Position numbers and translations under genes: made by a program
Source of the DNA: Veillonellaceae bacterium
GTDB taxonomy: Bacteria; Bacillota; Negativicutes; Veillonellales; Veillonellaceae
Direction: 5' to 3'
DNA length: 64,000 bases
NCBI GenBank assembly: GCA_900765165.1
Contig: CAAFQR010000042.1
Span: forward strand, 4,695-68,694
The notes under the pieces: model-generated
What the model was told of the DNA's origin: nothing
Seen by the model: the letters and a program-made list of their open reading frames with translations, nothing else
Database searches by the model: none
Part shown: one piece after another, positions 35,155 to 45,644 of the stretch
Position numbering within the stretch: the first letter of the stretch is position 1
How the letters are laid out: each line of letters starts with the position of its first letter

Positions 35155-37620
35155 CTAAATTTCCGGCGTGATTTCTTCCATCGTGAAGGCTTCGATTACG
35201 TCGCCTTCCTTGATGTCGCGGTAACGTTCAATGGAAATACCGCATTCGAAACCGCTCTTCACTTCTTTGACTTCATCTTTAAAGCGACGCAAGGAGTCTA
35301 CGTGACCTTCGTGTACTACGATACCGTCACGAATCAAACGAATTTCGGAGTTGTTCGTAATCTTACCTTCCGAAACGTAAGAACCGGCTACGATAGCCTT
35401 CGGGGTTGAAATAACCTGACGCACTTCCGCACGGCCAAGGATAACTTCCTTGAATTCCGGCGTCAACATACCGCGCATAGCGTTTTCAACATCATTGATA
35501 GCATCGTAAATTACGCGATACGTGCGAAGGTCAACATTTTCTTTTTCTGCTGCCTTACGAACAACCGCATCCGGTCGTACGTTAAAGCCAATGATGATGG
35601 CGTTAGATGCGGAAGCCAACATTACGTCGGACTCGTTGATAGCACCTACGGCAGCATGGACGATAACGATACGCACTTCCGGGTTCTTAATGCTTTCGAG
35701 GGACTGGCGCAAGGCTTCTACAGAGCCCTGTACGTCTGCTTTAATGATAATATTCAAATCTTTTAATTCACCTTGCTGAATCTGGTTGAAGATATCATCC
35801 AAGGTTACTTTATGGGTTGCATTCAATTCGGTGATACGCTGTTTTTCCACACGTTTTTCAGCGATCTGACGTGCTTCGTTGTCGTCTACAACGTCCATAA
35901 CTTCACCGGCCTGCGGTACATCGGACAAACCGAGTACTTCCACCGGCATGGACGGACGAGCAACCTTCACTTTTTCACCGCGTTCATTGGTCATGGCACG
36001 AACCTTACCGTAAGCAGTGCCAGCGATGATGTTATCGCCAACGCGGAGGCTACCTTTCTGTACCAATACAGTACATACCGGGCCACGGCCTTTATCCAAC
36101 TTAGCTTCGATAACAACGCCCTGCGCATTACGGTTCGGGTTGGCTTTTAATTCCATAACTTCGGCTACAAGCAAGATGTTTTCCAACAAATCATCGATAC
36201 CCTGACGTTTCTTAGCAGAAACCGGTACCATGATAACGTCGCCGCCCCATTCTTCCGGGAGCAAGCCATGTTCAGCTAACTGCTGTTTTACGTGGTCCGG
36301 GTTAGCGCCCGGTTTATCCATCTTGTTAATAGCTACCAAAATCGGCACATTAGCCGACTTAGCATGGTTGATAGCTTCGATGGTCTGCGGCATTACACCG
36401 TCATCGGCAGCAACAACCAAAACGGCAATATCCGTAGACTGTGCACCGCGAAGACGCATAGCCGTGAACGCTTCATGGCCCGGCGTATCGAGGAACGTAA
36501 TCTTATTGCCTTTATAACGAACCATGTACGCACCGATATGCTGGGTAATACCACCGGCTTCGGATGCGGTTACATTGGTTTTACGAATAACGTCAAGCAA
36601 GGAGGTTTTACCATGGTCAACGTGACCCATGATGGTAACAACCGGCGGACGAGGCTGCAACGTTTCCGGTGCATCTTCGATTTCCTTGATTTCCGTCGGA
36701 TCTTCTTCCGGCGCTGCTTCCGTTACCGTTACGCCGAAGTCTTCAGCGACGATAGTAGCGGTTTCAACGTCAAGTTCCTGGTTAATCGTAGCCATTACGC
36801 CAAGGAGCATGAGCTTTTTGATGATTTCGCTAACTTCGCGACCCATCTTTTCAGCCAATTCCTTAACGGTCAACGGCCCTGCTAATTCGATTTCAGAAGC
36901 GATAGCTGCTTCAGCACGACGTTTTTCTTCTTCCTTATGCTGACGGTTCAATTCGTTACGCTGTTTTACGCGATTTTTGCTCTTCGCCAACGAAGTGGAC
37001 AACAACGATTGGGGGCGATTGTTGTTTTTATTCTTTTTGTCCTTCTTGTTGCGACGATCATTGCGGTTACCACCATTGCGGCGGTCATCAGCGCTGGATT
37101 CGTTGTGTTTACCATTGCGGCGGTCGTTGTTGTTGTTGTTATTCTTGTTGCCGCGCTGGTCGTTATTGCGCGCAGAATCCTGGTTGCGGTTATCATGGCG
37201 CTGATCGTTATTGCGATGGTTGTTGTTACCATTGTTGCCGCCATTATTGCGGTCGTTGTTACGGTCATTGTTGTTGCCATGACGATCGTTGTTACGATGA
37301 TTGTTATTGCGATCATTGTTACCACGATTGTTGCGGTCATTGCGCTGGTCGCGATTACCCTGCTGGTCATTCGCTTTTTGAGCACGGTTAGCGTCAGCTG
37401 CCTGTGCTTTCGGCTGTTCGGCCTTCTTTTCCGGCTGTGCCGGACAGCTAGCCTGTGCGCTTGCGCCCTTCATGCTTGCTTTTACCAAGTTAATACCAGA
37501 CTCATCAATGCTGCTCATGTGATTACCCGCTTTAATACCATTCTTGGACAATACATCAATAATCTGCTTGCTGTCTATGTTTAATTCTTTTGCTAATTCG
37601 TATATTCTTTTTTTTGACAT
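35155..37620 (-). CDS. infB: Translation initiation factor IF-2
   Basis: GTPase that places initiator tRNA on the 30S subunit. An N-terminal IF2N domain ([15 protein letters not shown], residues 1-50) is followed by a disordered linker (about 75-215) made almost only of Asn, Asp, Arg, His, Gly and Lys, then a second IF2N domain, the G domain ([24 protein letters not shown]) and the C-terminal tRNA-binding domains. ATG at 37620 is chosen over 37626 by spacing to GGGGG. The linker composition is odd compared with the usual Lys/Glu/Pro/Ala-rich linker. Total 821 aa. Confidence 0.96.
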   Translation of the reverse strand: MSKKRIYELAKELNIDSKQIIDVLSKNGIKAGNHMSSIDESGINLVKASMKGASAQASCPAQPEKKAEQPKAQAADANRAQKANDQQGNRDQRNDRNNRGNNDRNNNHRNNDRHGNNNDRNNDRNNGGNNGNNNHRNNDQRHDNRNQDSARNNDQRGNKNNNNNNDRRNGKHNESSADDRRNGGNRNDRRNKKDKKNKNNNRPQSLLSTSLAKSKNRVKQRNELNRQHKEEEKRRAEAAIASEIELAGPLTVKELAEKMGREVSEIIKKLMLLGVMATINQELDVETATIVAEDFGVTVTEAAPEEDPTEIKEIEDAPETLQPRPPVVTIMGHVDHGKTSLLDVIRKTNVTASEAGGITQHIGAYMVRYKGNKITFLDTPGHEAFTAMRLRGAQSTDIAVLVVAADDGVMPQTIEAINHAKSANVPILVAINKMDKPGANPDHVKQQLAEHGLLPEEWGGDVIMVPVSAKKRQGIDDLLENILLVAEVMELKANPNRNAQGVVIEAKLDKGRGPVCTVLVQKGSLRVGDNIIAGTAYGKVRAMTNERGEKVKVARPSMPVEVLGLSDVPQAGEVMDVVDDNEARQIAEKRVEKQRITELNATHKVTLDDIFNQIQQGELKDLNIIIKADVQGSVEALRQSLESIKNPEVRIVIVHAAVGAINESDVMLASASNAIIIGFNVRPDAVVRKAAEKENVDLRTYRVIYDAINDVENAMRGMLTPEFKEVILGRAEVRQVISTPKAIVAGSYVSEGKITNNSEIRLIRDGIVVHEGHVDSLRRFKDEVKEVKSGFECGISIERYRDIKEGDVIEAFTMEEITPEI

Positions 37621-37640
37621 CTGCATTCCCCCTTAATCCG

Positions 37641-37946
37641 TCATTCGTCGATAGCAGTCAATATGGCTTTCGCAAAGCCGGCGTCATTGACAATTACTGC
37701 CGCTCGACGCGCTTTTCCGATGCACTCACCTAATTCGTCCTTCGTCAATACCTGACGTACCGGGACCTTTTGAGTCATCGCCAAATAGTTATATTTTTCG
37801 GCTGTGTTAGGTGCGCAATCCGTCGCAATGAGTAATAGCGGCACGGCGCCTCGTTTCAGCTGGCGTTCCACACTGAAATCACCGCTCAGCAATCGACCGG
37901 CGCGCTGCGCTAAGCCTAACATGTTCCGTAATTTTATATCATTCAT
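37641..37946 (-). CDS. ylxQ: L7Ae-family RNA-binding protein YlxQ
   Basis: 101-aa K-turn binding type protein (L7Ae/L30e fold) with LGLAQRAGRLLSGDFSVE and LLLIATDCAPNTAEKY. Between ylxR and infB as in most Firmicutes; its ATG overlaps the ylxR stop by 8 bp. Precise role is unknown. Confidence 0.9.
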   Translation of the reverse strand: MNDIKLRNMLGLAQRAGRLLSGDFSVERQLKRGAVPLLLIATDCAPNTAEKYNYLAMTQKVPVRQVLTKDELGECIGKARRAAVIVNDAGFAKAILTAIDE

Positions 37947-38205
37947 GAAGTAAATCCGCCCGTAATGCTTCGTAGATTTCCGGCGAAATAGCCCGTTTCA
38001 ACGAACGTTCCAAACGCTTCGCCTTATACGCGGCTTCAAAGCACTCGCCCGATGGATCGATATAGGCCCCACGGCCCGGTGCTTTACCGGTGCGGTCAAT
38101 GCTAACTGTACCATCCGGTGCTGCTACAACGCGGAGCATATCACGTTTCGAACGAAGCTCACCGCACCCGACGCAAACGCGCATGGGTACCGATTTTTTC
38201 TTCAT
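37939..38205 (-). CDS. ylxR: YlxR (DUF448) RNA-binding protein
   Basis: 88-aa basic protein with the family signature RVCVGCGELRSKRDMLRV and PGRGAYIDPSGEC. It overlaps nusA at TAATG. In B. subtilis relatives it has been linked to RNase P and to gene regulation; nothing in this sequence decides that. Confidence 0.92.
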   Translation of the reverse strand: MKKKSVPMRVCVGCGELRSKRDMLRVVAAPDGTVSIDRTGKAPGRGAYIDPSGECFEAAYKAKRLERSLKRAISPEIYEALRADLLHE

Positions 38206-39272
38206 TATTCCTCACCGTCACCTTCTTCGGGCGCTACGGTTTCTGCCTGCGTAGCACTCTTAATATCGATTTTCCAATTCGTCAGCTTAGCGGCTAAGCG
38301 TGCATTCTGGCCTGCTTTACCGATAGCCAAGGACAGCTGATAATCCGGTACTACGACGCGAGACGTTTTTTCTGCTTCGTTAACATCAACGCTCAAAACC
38401 TTAGCCGGGCTAAGGGAGTTAGCAATGTAAACAGCCGGGTCTTCGTCCCATTTTACGATGTCGATCTTTTCATCGTTCAATTCGTCAACGATGTTCTGTA
38501 CACGCTGGCCCTTCGGACCTACGCAAGCGCCTACAGCATCCACGTTTTCATCGCGGGAAATGACTGCGATTTTAGAGCGCATGCCCGGTTCGCGCGCTAC
38601 CGATTTCAGCTCAATAACACCTTCATAAATTTCCGGTACTTCCAATTCGAATAATCGTTTTAATAAGCCGGGGTGCGTACGACTGATCATAATCTGTGGC
38701 CCCTTCGTGGTTTTCTTCACTTCCACGATGTAGCACTTAATGCGGTCGCCGGTTTTGTAGGTTTCCGTCGGAATCTGTTCCGTCGGCGGCAAAATCGCTT
38801 CCGTTTTACCAAGGTCTACGAATACGTTGCGACCTTCTACACGCTGTACGAGGCCAGTGATGATATCACCTTCGCGACTGAAGTATTCTTCGTATACGAT
38901 GCTGCGTTCCGCTTCCTTCAAACGCTGGATAAGCATCTGTTTAGCGGTATGCGCTGCGCTACGACCAAAGTTCTTCGGCGTTACATCAACTTCTACGATG
39001 TCGCCTACTTCTAAGTGCTTGCCGAGGGACTGCGCGTCGCCAACGGAAATTTCCGTTTCGCTGTCCTCAACGTTTTCCACAACGGTCTTCTTAGCGAATA
39101 CCTTATACTCACCGCTTTCACGGTTCAACACTACGTACGCATCCTGATTGGAACCGGGCTCCTTGCGGTAGGCTTGCAACAACGAAGCTTCCAAGGATTC
39201 AAATACAACCTCCGGTGCTACGCCTTTCTGCTTAGTCAACACCATAACCGCCTGAATTAATTCCTGACTCAC
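38205..39272 (-). CDS. nusA: Transcription termination/antitermination factor NusA
   Basis: RNA-polymerase-binding factor with N-terminal domain (residues 1-125), S1 domain (about 130-200) and two KH domains (VGACVGPKGQRVQNIV and LAIGKAGQNARLAAKLTNW). It lacks the C-terminal acidic repeats of E. coli NusA, as is normal in Firmicutes (355 aa). Start codon is GTG with a strong GGAGG. Confidence 0.95.
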   Translation of the reverse strand: MSQELIQAVMVLTKQKGVAPEVVFESLEASLLQAYRKEPGSNQDAYVVLNRESGEYKVFAKKTVVENVEDSETEISVGDAQSLGKHLEVGDIVEVDVTPKNFGRSAAHTAKQMLIQRLKEAERSIVYEEYFSREGDIITGLVQRVEGRNVFVDLGKTEAILPPTEQIPTETYKTGDRIKCYIVEVKKTTKGPQIMISRTHPGLLKRLFELEVPEIYEGVIELKSVAREPGMRSKIAVISRDENVDAVGACVGPKGQRVQNIVDELNDEKIDIVKWDEDPAVYIANSLSPAKVLSVDVNEAEKTSRVVVPDYQLSLAIGKAGQNARLAAKLTNWKIDIKSATQAETVAPEEGDGEE

Positions 39273-39337
39273 TGATTATTCCTCCAATATCCTATTGTAT
39301 ATAAAATTGTATGTATTTACTTGTAAAATCTATAAAT

Positions 39338-39796
39338 TTAGAATTCGAAATGCAAGCGAATCTGCGCTACTGCCGAACGTTCCAGGTTAAGGTCGCCGTC
39401 AGCGGTTACGATAGTCACCGTTTCATCGGTTACATCACCAAGGGCACCGGTAAACTGCTTGCTACCGTTCAACGGTTTGAACAACTGCACATCCACCTGG
39501 GAGCCGTGATAACGCTTGAAATCCTTGTCCTTCTTGAGTACCCGGTCTAAACCAGGAGAAGACACTTCCAATAAATAGTTTTCCTTAATGGGATCCTTTG
39601 CATCTAACGTTTCACTAAGACGTTCGCTTACCATTTGGCAATCGTCCAAGTCAACTCCACCGGGTTTATCTAAATATACACGCAAATACCAATCGCGTTC
39701 GCGTACATACTCTACATCTACCAATTCCATGTCGGTATCGGCGATAATCGACTCTACCACAGAGGATACAAACTCTTCTACAGCTTCTCGTTTCAC
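39338..39796 (-). CDS. rimP: Ribosome maturation factor RimP
   Basis: Needed for 30S maturation. Has LVDVEYVRERDWYLRVYLDK and LEVSSPGLDRVL of the family (152 aa from the chosen start). I prefer the GTG at 39796 since AGGAGG lies 8 nt upstream; the GTG at 39802 is only 2 nt from it. First gene of the nusA-infB operon, which runs without a clear break to truB or ribF. Confidence 0.93.
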   Translation of the reverse strand: MKREAVEEFVSSVVESIIADTDMELVDVEYVRERDWYLRVYLDKPGGVDLDDCQMVSERLSETLDAKDPIKENYLLEVSSPGLDRVLKKDKDFKRYHGSQVDVQLFKPLNGSKQFTGALGDVTDETVTIVTADGDLNLERSAVAQIRLHFEF

Positions 39797-39862
39797 GGCC
39801 ACCGCCTCCTTTACCTATTTAGCAACACTTGTTCCGTTACATTTTCGCTGTTCTTATAAAGT

Positions 39863-39888
39863 AAAGAGTGAGCCAAGGCTCACTCTTT
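39863..39888 (-). terminator. Hairpin between the hypothetical gene and rimP
   Basis: Perfect 12-bp stem AAAGAGTGAGCC / GGCTCACTCTTT with a 2-nt loop, 40 bp after the stop of the upstream minus-strand gene. The stem is strong although the T-tract is poor. Confidence 0.7.
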
Positions 39889-39927
39889 AAAAAACGTTTA
39901 TATCAAAGTCGGTTATATTATATCATT

Positions 39928-40599
39928 TCATAGACGCATAGTCAAATCAGACAAGACATTCTCAAGCTCATGCTCGAGGACGGCCTCTAAATTGGGGATC
40001 GTCTTCGCATCCAGCTGATGATTGATTTCAGGGTAATTATGACGGCGCAGCTCGGCGAAAAATTCGTCGCGCAGCTCGTTATAAAAGAGCAACAGCCCTG
40101 ATCTGTCCGCCGGGTGTACATACTCGGCAATAATGAAGGAGCCGTTAATCATGCGAATGGCCTTCGACGGGTCGATGTCGCGCACAAAGTCGCCTACCTT
40201 CGGCGGCAGTGCCTTCTCAAAGTCCCATGTGTCTAGGCCTTTCATTTTATAGGCATACGTGAAGTTCTGCGACGGCTCGATAACGAGCTTCGTCATGCCC
40301 GGCACGAGGCGCGTCTTCAAATCCTCCAAGTAATTGTCAAAATCCTCCAAGGAGAAGTTGATATCCGTGAACTCAAAGAGCGGCATAATCACGTGCACCG
40401 TATAATCGCCAACGCCGGAATCGTACAACGCCTCCCAGCGACAGCCGCGATCATTCTCGTAATAGAAGAACCGATACCCTTCCGGCACTTCACCGCTTTC
40501 CAAATGCAAGGTGTAATCGCCCATCGTCTTCGGCACCCATTCAAACGTCGACGCCCATGTATCCTGTTTTTCCTTCAAATCGGCAATAATATCACCCAT
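39928..40599 (-). CDS. Hypothetical protein, 223 aa
   Basis: I do not recognise this protein. It is acidic and aromatic-rich, without signal peptide or membrane segment, so it is cytoplasmic. Phrases include WEALYDSGVGDYTVHVIMPL and YAYKMKGLDTWDFEKALPP. The ATG is preceded by GGGAAG. It lies 21 bp after the lytic transglycosylase gene and before a terminator, at the end of the polA-mutM-coaE series. Codon use looks like that of its neighbours. Confidence 0.8.
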   Translation of the reverse strand: MGDIIADLKEKQDTWASTFEWVPKTMGDYTLHLESGEVPEGYRFFYYENDRGCRWEALYDSGVGDYTVHVIMPLFEFTDINFSLEDFDNYLEDLKTRLVPGMTKLVIEPSQNFTYAYKMKGLDTWDFEKALPPKVGDFVRDIDPSKAIRMINGSFIIAEYVHPADRSGLLLFYNELRDEFFAELRRHNYPEINHQLDAKTIPNLEAVLEHELENVLSDLTMRL

Positions 40600-40620
40600 T
40601 GTGCTTACTTCCCATCCTTT

Positions 40621-41271
40621 TTATTTCGAAGAACTGCTACTCGAAGAGCTTGTAGTCTTGCTCAAATTTGCATCGCCACTACCGGCGGTGGACGCTGCGG
40701 ACGCGCCGGCTACGATGCCCGAATACAGCGATTCATATTTTTCTTTATTAGATAACACGGTATTCACATACAAGCGCGTTTCCGTAAAGGGAATGGCGCT
40801 AATATCGCTAAAGCTATAATCCCAGCCATACTGCTTCATCCAGTCCTCAACGTGGCCGCGGCCTGCATTGTAGGCGGCCAGCGCCAGAATTTCATTGCCG
40901 TGAAATTCCTTGAGCAAATACGCCAAATACCACGTGCCTAAGCGAATGTTCGTAGCCGGGTCTTTTATTTCATCTTCCGTTAGCTTCGATTCGTTAATCT
41001 GGTCCGCAATCCAGTGCGCCGTGTCCGGCATGAGCTGCATGAGCCCTAACGCGCCCGGCGCCGATTCGGCCTTGGCATTGAACTTACTTTCCGCCAAAAT
41101 GACGCCAGCCACCAAGGAATACGGCACTTTATTGGCCTGCGCTGCCGCTAATACTTCGGCGCGGTGCTCCAGCGGATACGCATAGGTGCGCGCCAAATAC
41201 GGCGCTCCTTCGCTAAAATAATACATGCCGAATACGACGGCAGCAATCGCCAAAAAGGTAGACCCTCGCAT
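40621..41271 (-). CDS. Soluble-lytic-transglycosylase (SLT) domain protein
   Basis: Peptidoglycan lytic transglycosylase (216 aa) anchored by an N-terminal hydrophobic segment (about residues 3-22). The SLT core shows the catalytic glutamate in AGVILAESKFN, then GALGLMQLMPDTAHWIA and LAAYNAGRGHVEDW. The C-terminus is a low-complexity Ser/Thr/Ala tail with a run of serines. Start at 41271 is supported by AGAGGAGG at 5 nt. Follows coaE. Confidence 0.9.
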   Translation of the reverse strand: MRGSTFLAIAAVVFGMYYFSEGAPYLARTYAYPLEHRAEVLAAAQANKVPYSLVAGVILAESKFNAKAESAPGALGLMQLMPDTAHWIADQINESKLTEDEIKDPATNIRLGTWYLAYLLKEFHGNEILALAAYNAGRGHVEDWMKQYGWDYSFSDISAIPFTETRLYVNTVLSNKEKYESLYSGIVAGASAASTAGSGDANLSKTTSSSSSSSSK

Positions 41272-41319
41272 GCGATCCTCCTCTTGTGAAATCAACAGCC
41301 CCATAGCGTGTTTCTGTTG

Positions 41320-41931
41320 CTACAGCGCTTTGTGAAATAATCGACTTTTCTCGGCCCACAGCGCCTGCAAGCGTTCTTCCAGCTGCGCCGGGGTACCATT
41401 ATTATCTATTATAACATGACTATACCGCATCTTGTCGACTGTAGGCATTTGACTCTTCATACGAGCCTTTGCGGCCGCCGCATCACAGTCATCGCGAGTC
41501 ATAAGGCGCTGAAGCTGCGTTTCTTCGCTAACCGCTACGAGCCACACTTCGTCCATGTCCTTGTACCAGCCCGCTTCGATGAGGAGCGGTACATCGTAAA
41601 TCACTGCCGTGGCGCCATCCGCTTCAAACTTGGCTTCTTCGGCCATCATATAATCGTAAATATATTTATGCAAAATTTCATTGAGCTTTTGACGCTTCGG
41701 TTCGTCGCCAAACACAATGGCCCCTAAGGCTTTGCGGTTCAGCGTGCCATCGTCTTGCAAAATGCCGTCGCCAAATTCAGCGACCACTGCCTTAAGTCCC
41801 GGCTGCCCCGGTTCCACTACGCGATGAGCCGCCACGTCGGCGTCAATTATAGGCGCCCCATGGTCACGCAACCAATTGGACACCGTGCTCTTCCCGGACG
41901 CAATACCGCCGGTTAAGCCTATTTTATACAT
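41320..41931 (-). CDS. coaE: Dephospho-CoA kinase
   Basis: Last step of coenzyme A synthesis: phosphorylates the ribose 3'-OH of dephospho-CoA. P-loop GGIASGKSTVSNWL, IIDADVAAHRVVEPG and YDVPLLIEAGW are typical (203 aa). RBS AAAGGATG. Between mutM and the lytic transglycosylase, as usual after polA-mutM. Confidence 0.95.
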   Translation of the reverse strand: MYKIGLTGGIASGKSTVSNWLRDHGAPIIDADVAAHRVVEPGQPGLKAVVAEFGDGILQDDGTLNRKALGAIVFGDEPKRQKLNEILHKYIYDYMMAEEAKFEADGATAVIYDVPLLIEAGWYKDMDEVWLVAVSEETQLQRLMTRDDCDAAAAKARMKSQMPTVDKMRYSHVIIDNNGTPAQLEERLQALWAEKSRLFHKAL

Positions 41932-41948
41932 TATATGTTACATCCTTT

Positions 41949-42773
41949 CTATTTCTGGCACTTTTCACAGAACACCGTATGGCGCCCGCGCAAAGTCATG
42001 TCCGCCAAAGGGCGACCACAGCGCACGCAAGGCTTGCCGCCACGACCGTACACCTTCAAATGGTCCTGGTTGTGACCGCGCTTACCTTCGCCATTGCGGT
42101 AATCTCTAAAGCTAGTGCCGCCGTTAGCAAGGCCGTCGCGCAGTACCTTGCGAATAGCGCGGTGCAAGGACACGACTTCCGTTTCATTCAGCGAATCGGC
42201 TGGCCGCGTTGGCAACACGTGAGCCATAAATAACGCTTCGTCCACATAGATATTCCCGAGCCCGGCCACGAAGGTTTGAGCCAGCAAAAAGGGCTTTATA
42301 GGCTGACTGCTGCGCTTCACCAGCTCGGAAAATTTCTTCGCCGTAAAGCCCGTGCTCAGCGGTTCCACGCCCATGGCCAGGTACGCCTTCACGTCGATGG
42401 CCTTCCTATCCGGGAAGCAATACAACGCGCCGAGGGTCCGAATGTCCCCATAGGCCAGCATGGTGCCGTCTGTGAAATGAAATAATATCCGGTCAAAGCG
42501 TTCCACTGACGGTTCCGGCCGATAAATAAGCCGTCCCGTTAATTTCAGATGAACCAGCAAAACGGCGCCAGACGGCGACCACGTAAATACCAAGTACTTA
42601 CCGCGCCGCCCAACAGATTCGATGGTCTGATTCGTCAAAATATCTGACGCCACGGCCGCCGTCGTGTTGCGCCACATGCGCGGCAACAGTGATTCGACGG
42701 TGCCTACCGTTTTACCTACTATATTACCGGCTAAGTAACGCCGAATAATCTCAACCTCTGGTAATTCTGGCAT
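41949..42773 (-). CDS. mutM: Formamidopyrimidine-DNA glycosylase
   Basis: Removes 8-oxoguanine and related lesions. The catalytic N-terminal proline and glutamates are seen in MPELPEVEIIRRYL, and the C-terminal zinc finger has all four cysteines (CVRCGRPLA, then CEKCQK). 274 aa. Placed directly after polA. Confidence 0.96.
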   Translation of the reverse strand: MPELPEVEIIRRYLAGNIVGKTVGTVESLLPRMWRNTTAAVASDILTNQTIESVGRRGKYLVFTWSPSGAVLLVHLKLTGRLIYRPEPSVERFDRILFHFTDGTMLAYGDIRTLGALYCFPDRKAIDVKAYLAMGVEPLSTGFTAKKFSELVKRSSQPIKPFLLAQTFVAGLGNIYVDEALFMAHVLPTRPADSLNETEVVSLHRAIRKVLRDGLANGGTSFRDYRNGEGKRGHNQDHLKVYGRGGKPCVRCGRPLADMTLRGRHTVFCEKCQK

Positions 42774-42835
42774 AGCTGCCTCCTTACGCTACTACGAATG
42801 CACCGAGCACTATAGCTACAGTGCGTGAGCCGTCA

Positions 42836-45505
42836 CTATTTTACCGACGCCCAGTCGCTTGCCTGGTGCACATCAACGATGAGCGGCACCTTAAGCTCTA
42901 CAATACCGTCCATAGTATCCGCCAAGAGCTTCATAACCGTTTCTGCTTCGTCATTGGTAGCTTCTACGACAAGTTCGTCATGTACCTGCAATAACAAACG
43001 AGATTTTAAGCCAGCGTCCGTCATACGCTTAACCACTTCATTCATGGCCAGCTTGATGATATCGGCTGCGGTTCCCTGAATTGGCGTATTCATTGCCGTA
43101 CGTTCCGCAAAGGAGCGGCGGTTAAAATTACGGCTGTTAATGTCCGGCAAGGCGCGAACGCGACCAAACAAGGTGCGCACCGAACCGGTTTCGTGAGCCA
43201 TGGCCACCATATTATCCATATATTCCTTAACCTTCGGATAACGGCTGAAATAAAGTTCAATGTATTCCTTCGCAGCGGCGCGGGTAATGCCCAAATCGCG
43301 AGACAAACCGAAATCACTGATGCCGTAAATAATACCGAAGTTAACAGCTTTCGCATGAGAACGTTCCGTAGACGTTACGTCTTCCGGTTTCTTGCCCAAT
43401 ACTTCCGCCGCCGTAAAACGGTGAATATCTAAGCCATCGGCAAAGGCCTTCATGAGGGCCGGGTCTTCCGATAAATGGGCTAAAATGCGAAGTTCAATTT
43501 GCGAATAGTCGGCGCTAATAAGAGTATCATAGCCTTCACCGGGCAGGAACAAGGCACGAATTTCCTTGCCCTTTTCCGTGCGCACCGGAATATTCTGCAA
43601 ATTCGGTTCCGAACTGCTGAGACGGCCCGTTGCGGTTACCATCTGATTAAACGTAGTGTGAATGCGATGGGTACGTTCATTGATGAGCGGCTTCAAGCCT
43701 TCCAAGTACGTAGACACCAGCTTCACTACCGTGCGATATGCGAGGATCATTTCAACGATAGGATGGTCCTGGCGGAGTTCGTCCAATACTTCCGCGTCCG
43801 TAGAGTAACCGGTCTTCGTCTTCTTGATGATGCGAAGGCCTAGCTTTTCAAATAAGATAACGCCTAACTGTTTCGGCGAGTTGATGTTAAATTCTTCGCC
43901 GGCCGCTTCGTAGATTTTAGCCTGCAATTCAGCAGCTTCCGCTTTGAAACGTTCCGTCGTCGTCGCAAGTAAGGACGGCTCGATATAAATACCGTTCTTT
44001 TCCATAACCATCAAGGTATGAACTAACGGCAATTCGATGGTGCTATACAACGACCAAAGTTCGGCGTCCTTCAAGGCTTTTACTGCCGAATCAGCCATAG
44101 CCAATAAGGCCTGTGCGGCGCCACCGTGTTCTGCATCATCGCCGGACGTGGGCACATGCGGTCCGCCAAAGCGTTCCGTCAAATAAGTAATGCCATAATT
44201 TGTGCGCGTTGGGTCTGCTAAGTACGCCATCAACGTCAAATCCAAGATGCGCGGCTGTTTTTCTGCCGTTTCTTTGGCCACGTCTTCGGTGAAGTCATGC
44301 ACAATTTCTTTTTCGTCCACGTAATACTTAATATCTGCCGGCATAGCGTCGCCCAACACTTCGGACAAGAGCTTGCTGTCTTCCGTCACTACCGTCGGTA
44401 CCGAGTTCACCAAGTCTAACAAGCCTTCGCCACCGGTTACGCATACGATTTCATCATCCCATGCTACATAAGCCTTTTCGACGGTTCTAAATGGGTGCGC
44501 TCCCCGTGAAATAACGCGCACAGCCACTTTAGACGCTTTTAAGGCTTCTGCCGGTACGGCGTCAACGTGTTTAATTTCTTTAGCCGGTTCCGGGTCAACG
44601 GCAAAGGCATCAAATAAGGATTCGCTATCTGTTTGCCCAGCGCCCATAGCCGCTAAAATACGGGGCGTAATACTGTGGAAACCCAGTTTATCGAAAAGAG
44701 GGGTAATTTCAGAAACGTGAGCAGACGGCACAAAATCCGTAAGCTGATAGGGCAATTCCATATCCGTCTTGATCGTAGCCAACACCTTGGACAAGTACGC
44801 CTGGTCCTTGTTGTCAGCCAGCTTTTCCTTCAGTTTTTTGCCGCTCACTTCGTCGAGATGCTCATACACACCATCCAACGTGTCGAACTGCGTAATCAGT
44901 TTCAACGCCGTCTTTTCACCAACACCAGGCACACCCGGAATATTATCCGAGCTATCGCCCATGAGGGCCTTCATGTCCACCACCTTGTCAGGACCATAGC
45001 CATAAAGCTCCGGCATCGTGGTAGGCGTCACTTCCTGCATTTCGGAAATGCCCTTCTTCGTCAAGAACACCGTGCTATATTGATCCACCAATTGCAAGCT
45101 GTCGCGGTCACCGGTTACAATGTAAACAGCGGTATCGTCATTACCGAAACGCTTGCTCAAGGAACCAATAATATCGTCGCCTTCGAAGCCTTCCTCTTCA
45201 ATAACGCAGAGACCAAGGGCAGTAAGCACTTCGCGAATTAGCCCAAACTGAGGGCGCAAGTCATCTGGCGCATTAGGGCGGTTACCTTTATAATCTTCAT
45301 ATAATTCCGTGCGAAATGTCACCTTGCCTTTATCGAACGCAACGGCTACATAATCCGGTTCCAAGCGATCAAACAACTTCACTAACATCGTCAAGAAGCC
45401 ATACACGGCATTCGTAGGCACGCCAAGGGCGTTATTGAGCGGCGGCAACGCAAAAAACGCGCGATACAACAAACTGCTACCATCTATTATCATTACCTTT
45501 TTCAT
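42836..45505 (-). CDS. polA: DNA polymerase I
   Basis: Gap-filling and Okazaki-fragment polymerase, 889 aa. The 5'-3' exonuclease domain (about 1-290, IIDGSSLLYRAFFALPP, VTGDRDSLQLV) and the polymerase domain (motif A SADYSQIELRILAHLSED, motif B RSHAKAVNFGIIYG, motif C QVHDELVVEA) are complete. In the middle the Asp/Glu residues of a working 3'-5' exonuclease are not visible, so proofreading is probably absent, as in several Firmicutes. RBS GAGGTG; a TATAAT lies at 45537-45542. Confidence 0.95.
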   Translation of the reverse strand: MKKVMIIDGSSLLYRAFFALPPLNNALGVPTNAVYGFLTMLVKLFDRLEPDYVAVAFDKGKVTFRTELYEDYKGNRPNAPDDLRPQFGLIREVLTALGLCVIEEEGFEGDDIIGSLSKRFGNDDTAVYIVTGDRDSLQLVDQYSTVFLTKKGISEMQEVTPTTMPELYGYGPDKVVDMKALMGDSSDNIPGVPGVGEKTALKLITQFDTLDGVYEHLDEVSGKKLKEKLADNKDQAYLSKVLATIKTDMELPYQLTDFVPSAHVSEITPLFDKLGFHSITPRILAAMGAGQTDSESLFDAFAVDPEPAKEIKHVDAVPAEALKASKVAVRVISRGAHPFRTVEKAYVAWDDEIVCVTGGEGLLDLVNSVPTVVTEDSKLLSEVLGDAMPADIKYYVDEKEIVHDFTEDVAKETAEKQPRILDLTLMAYLADPTRTNYGITYLTERFGGPHVPTSGDDAEHGGAAQALLAMADSAVKALKDAELWSLYSTIELPLVHTLMVMEKNGIYIEPSLLATTTERFKAEAAELQAKIYEAAGEEFNINSPKQLGVILFEKLGLRIIKKTKTGYSTDAEVLDELRQDHPIVEMILAYRTVVKLVSTYLEGLKPLINERTHRIHTTFNQMVTATGRLSSSEPNLQNIPVRTEKGKEIRALFLPGEGYDTLISADYSQIELRILAHLSEDPALMKAFADGLDIHRFTAAEVLGKKPEDVTSTERSHAKAVNFGIIYGISDFGLSRDLGITRAAAKEYIELYFSRYPKVKEYMDNMVAMAHETGSVRTLFGRVRALPDINSRNFNRRSFAERTAMNTPIQGTAADIIKLAMNEVVKRMTDAGLKSRLLLQVHDELVVEATNDEAETVMKLLADTMDGIVELKVPLIVDVHQASDWASVK

Positions 45506-45567
45506 GGGGGCACCTCATTTCTCCAATTTGTCTTCCATTATATCATAAAACTCGTACAATAGGGTAT

Positions 45568-45596
45568 TGCATCCACCGTTTCCCTATGTTATAATT
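45568..45596 (+). promoter_or_regulatory. Sigma-A promoter of rpsT
   Basis: TTGCAT, 17-bp spacer, TATAAT on the plus strand, about 50 bp before the rpsT start. Confidence 0.75.
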
Positions 45597-45644
45597 GTTC
45601 AGTAAAAGTATTGTACTCGATTACCTAACAAGGAGGTGACTCAA

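Noticed and set aside
36937..37584. Plus-strand frame of 215 codons opposite the infB linker, rich in Val/Ile/Ala
   Set aside because: It is the antisense of the Asn/Asp/Arg/His codons of IF-2; no ribosome binding site and infB is certain.
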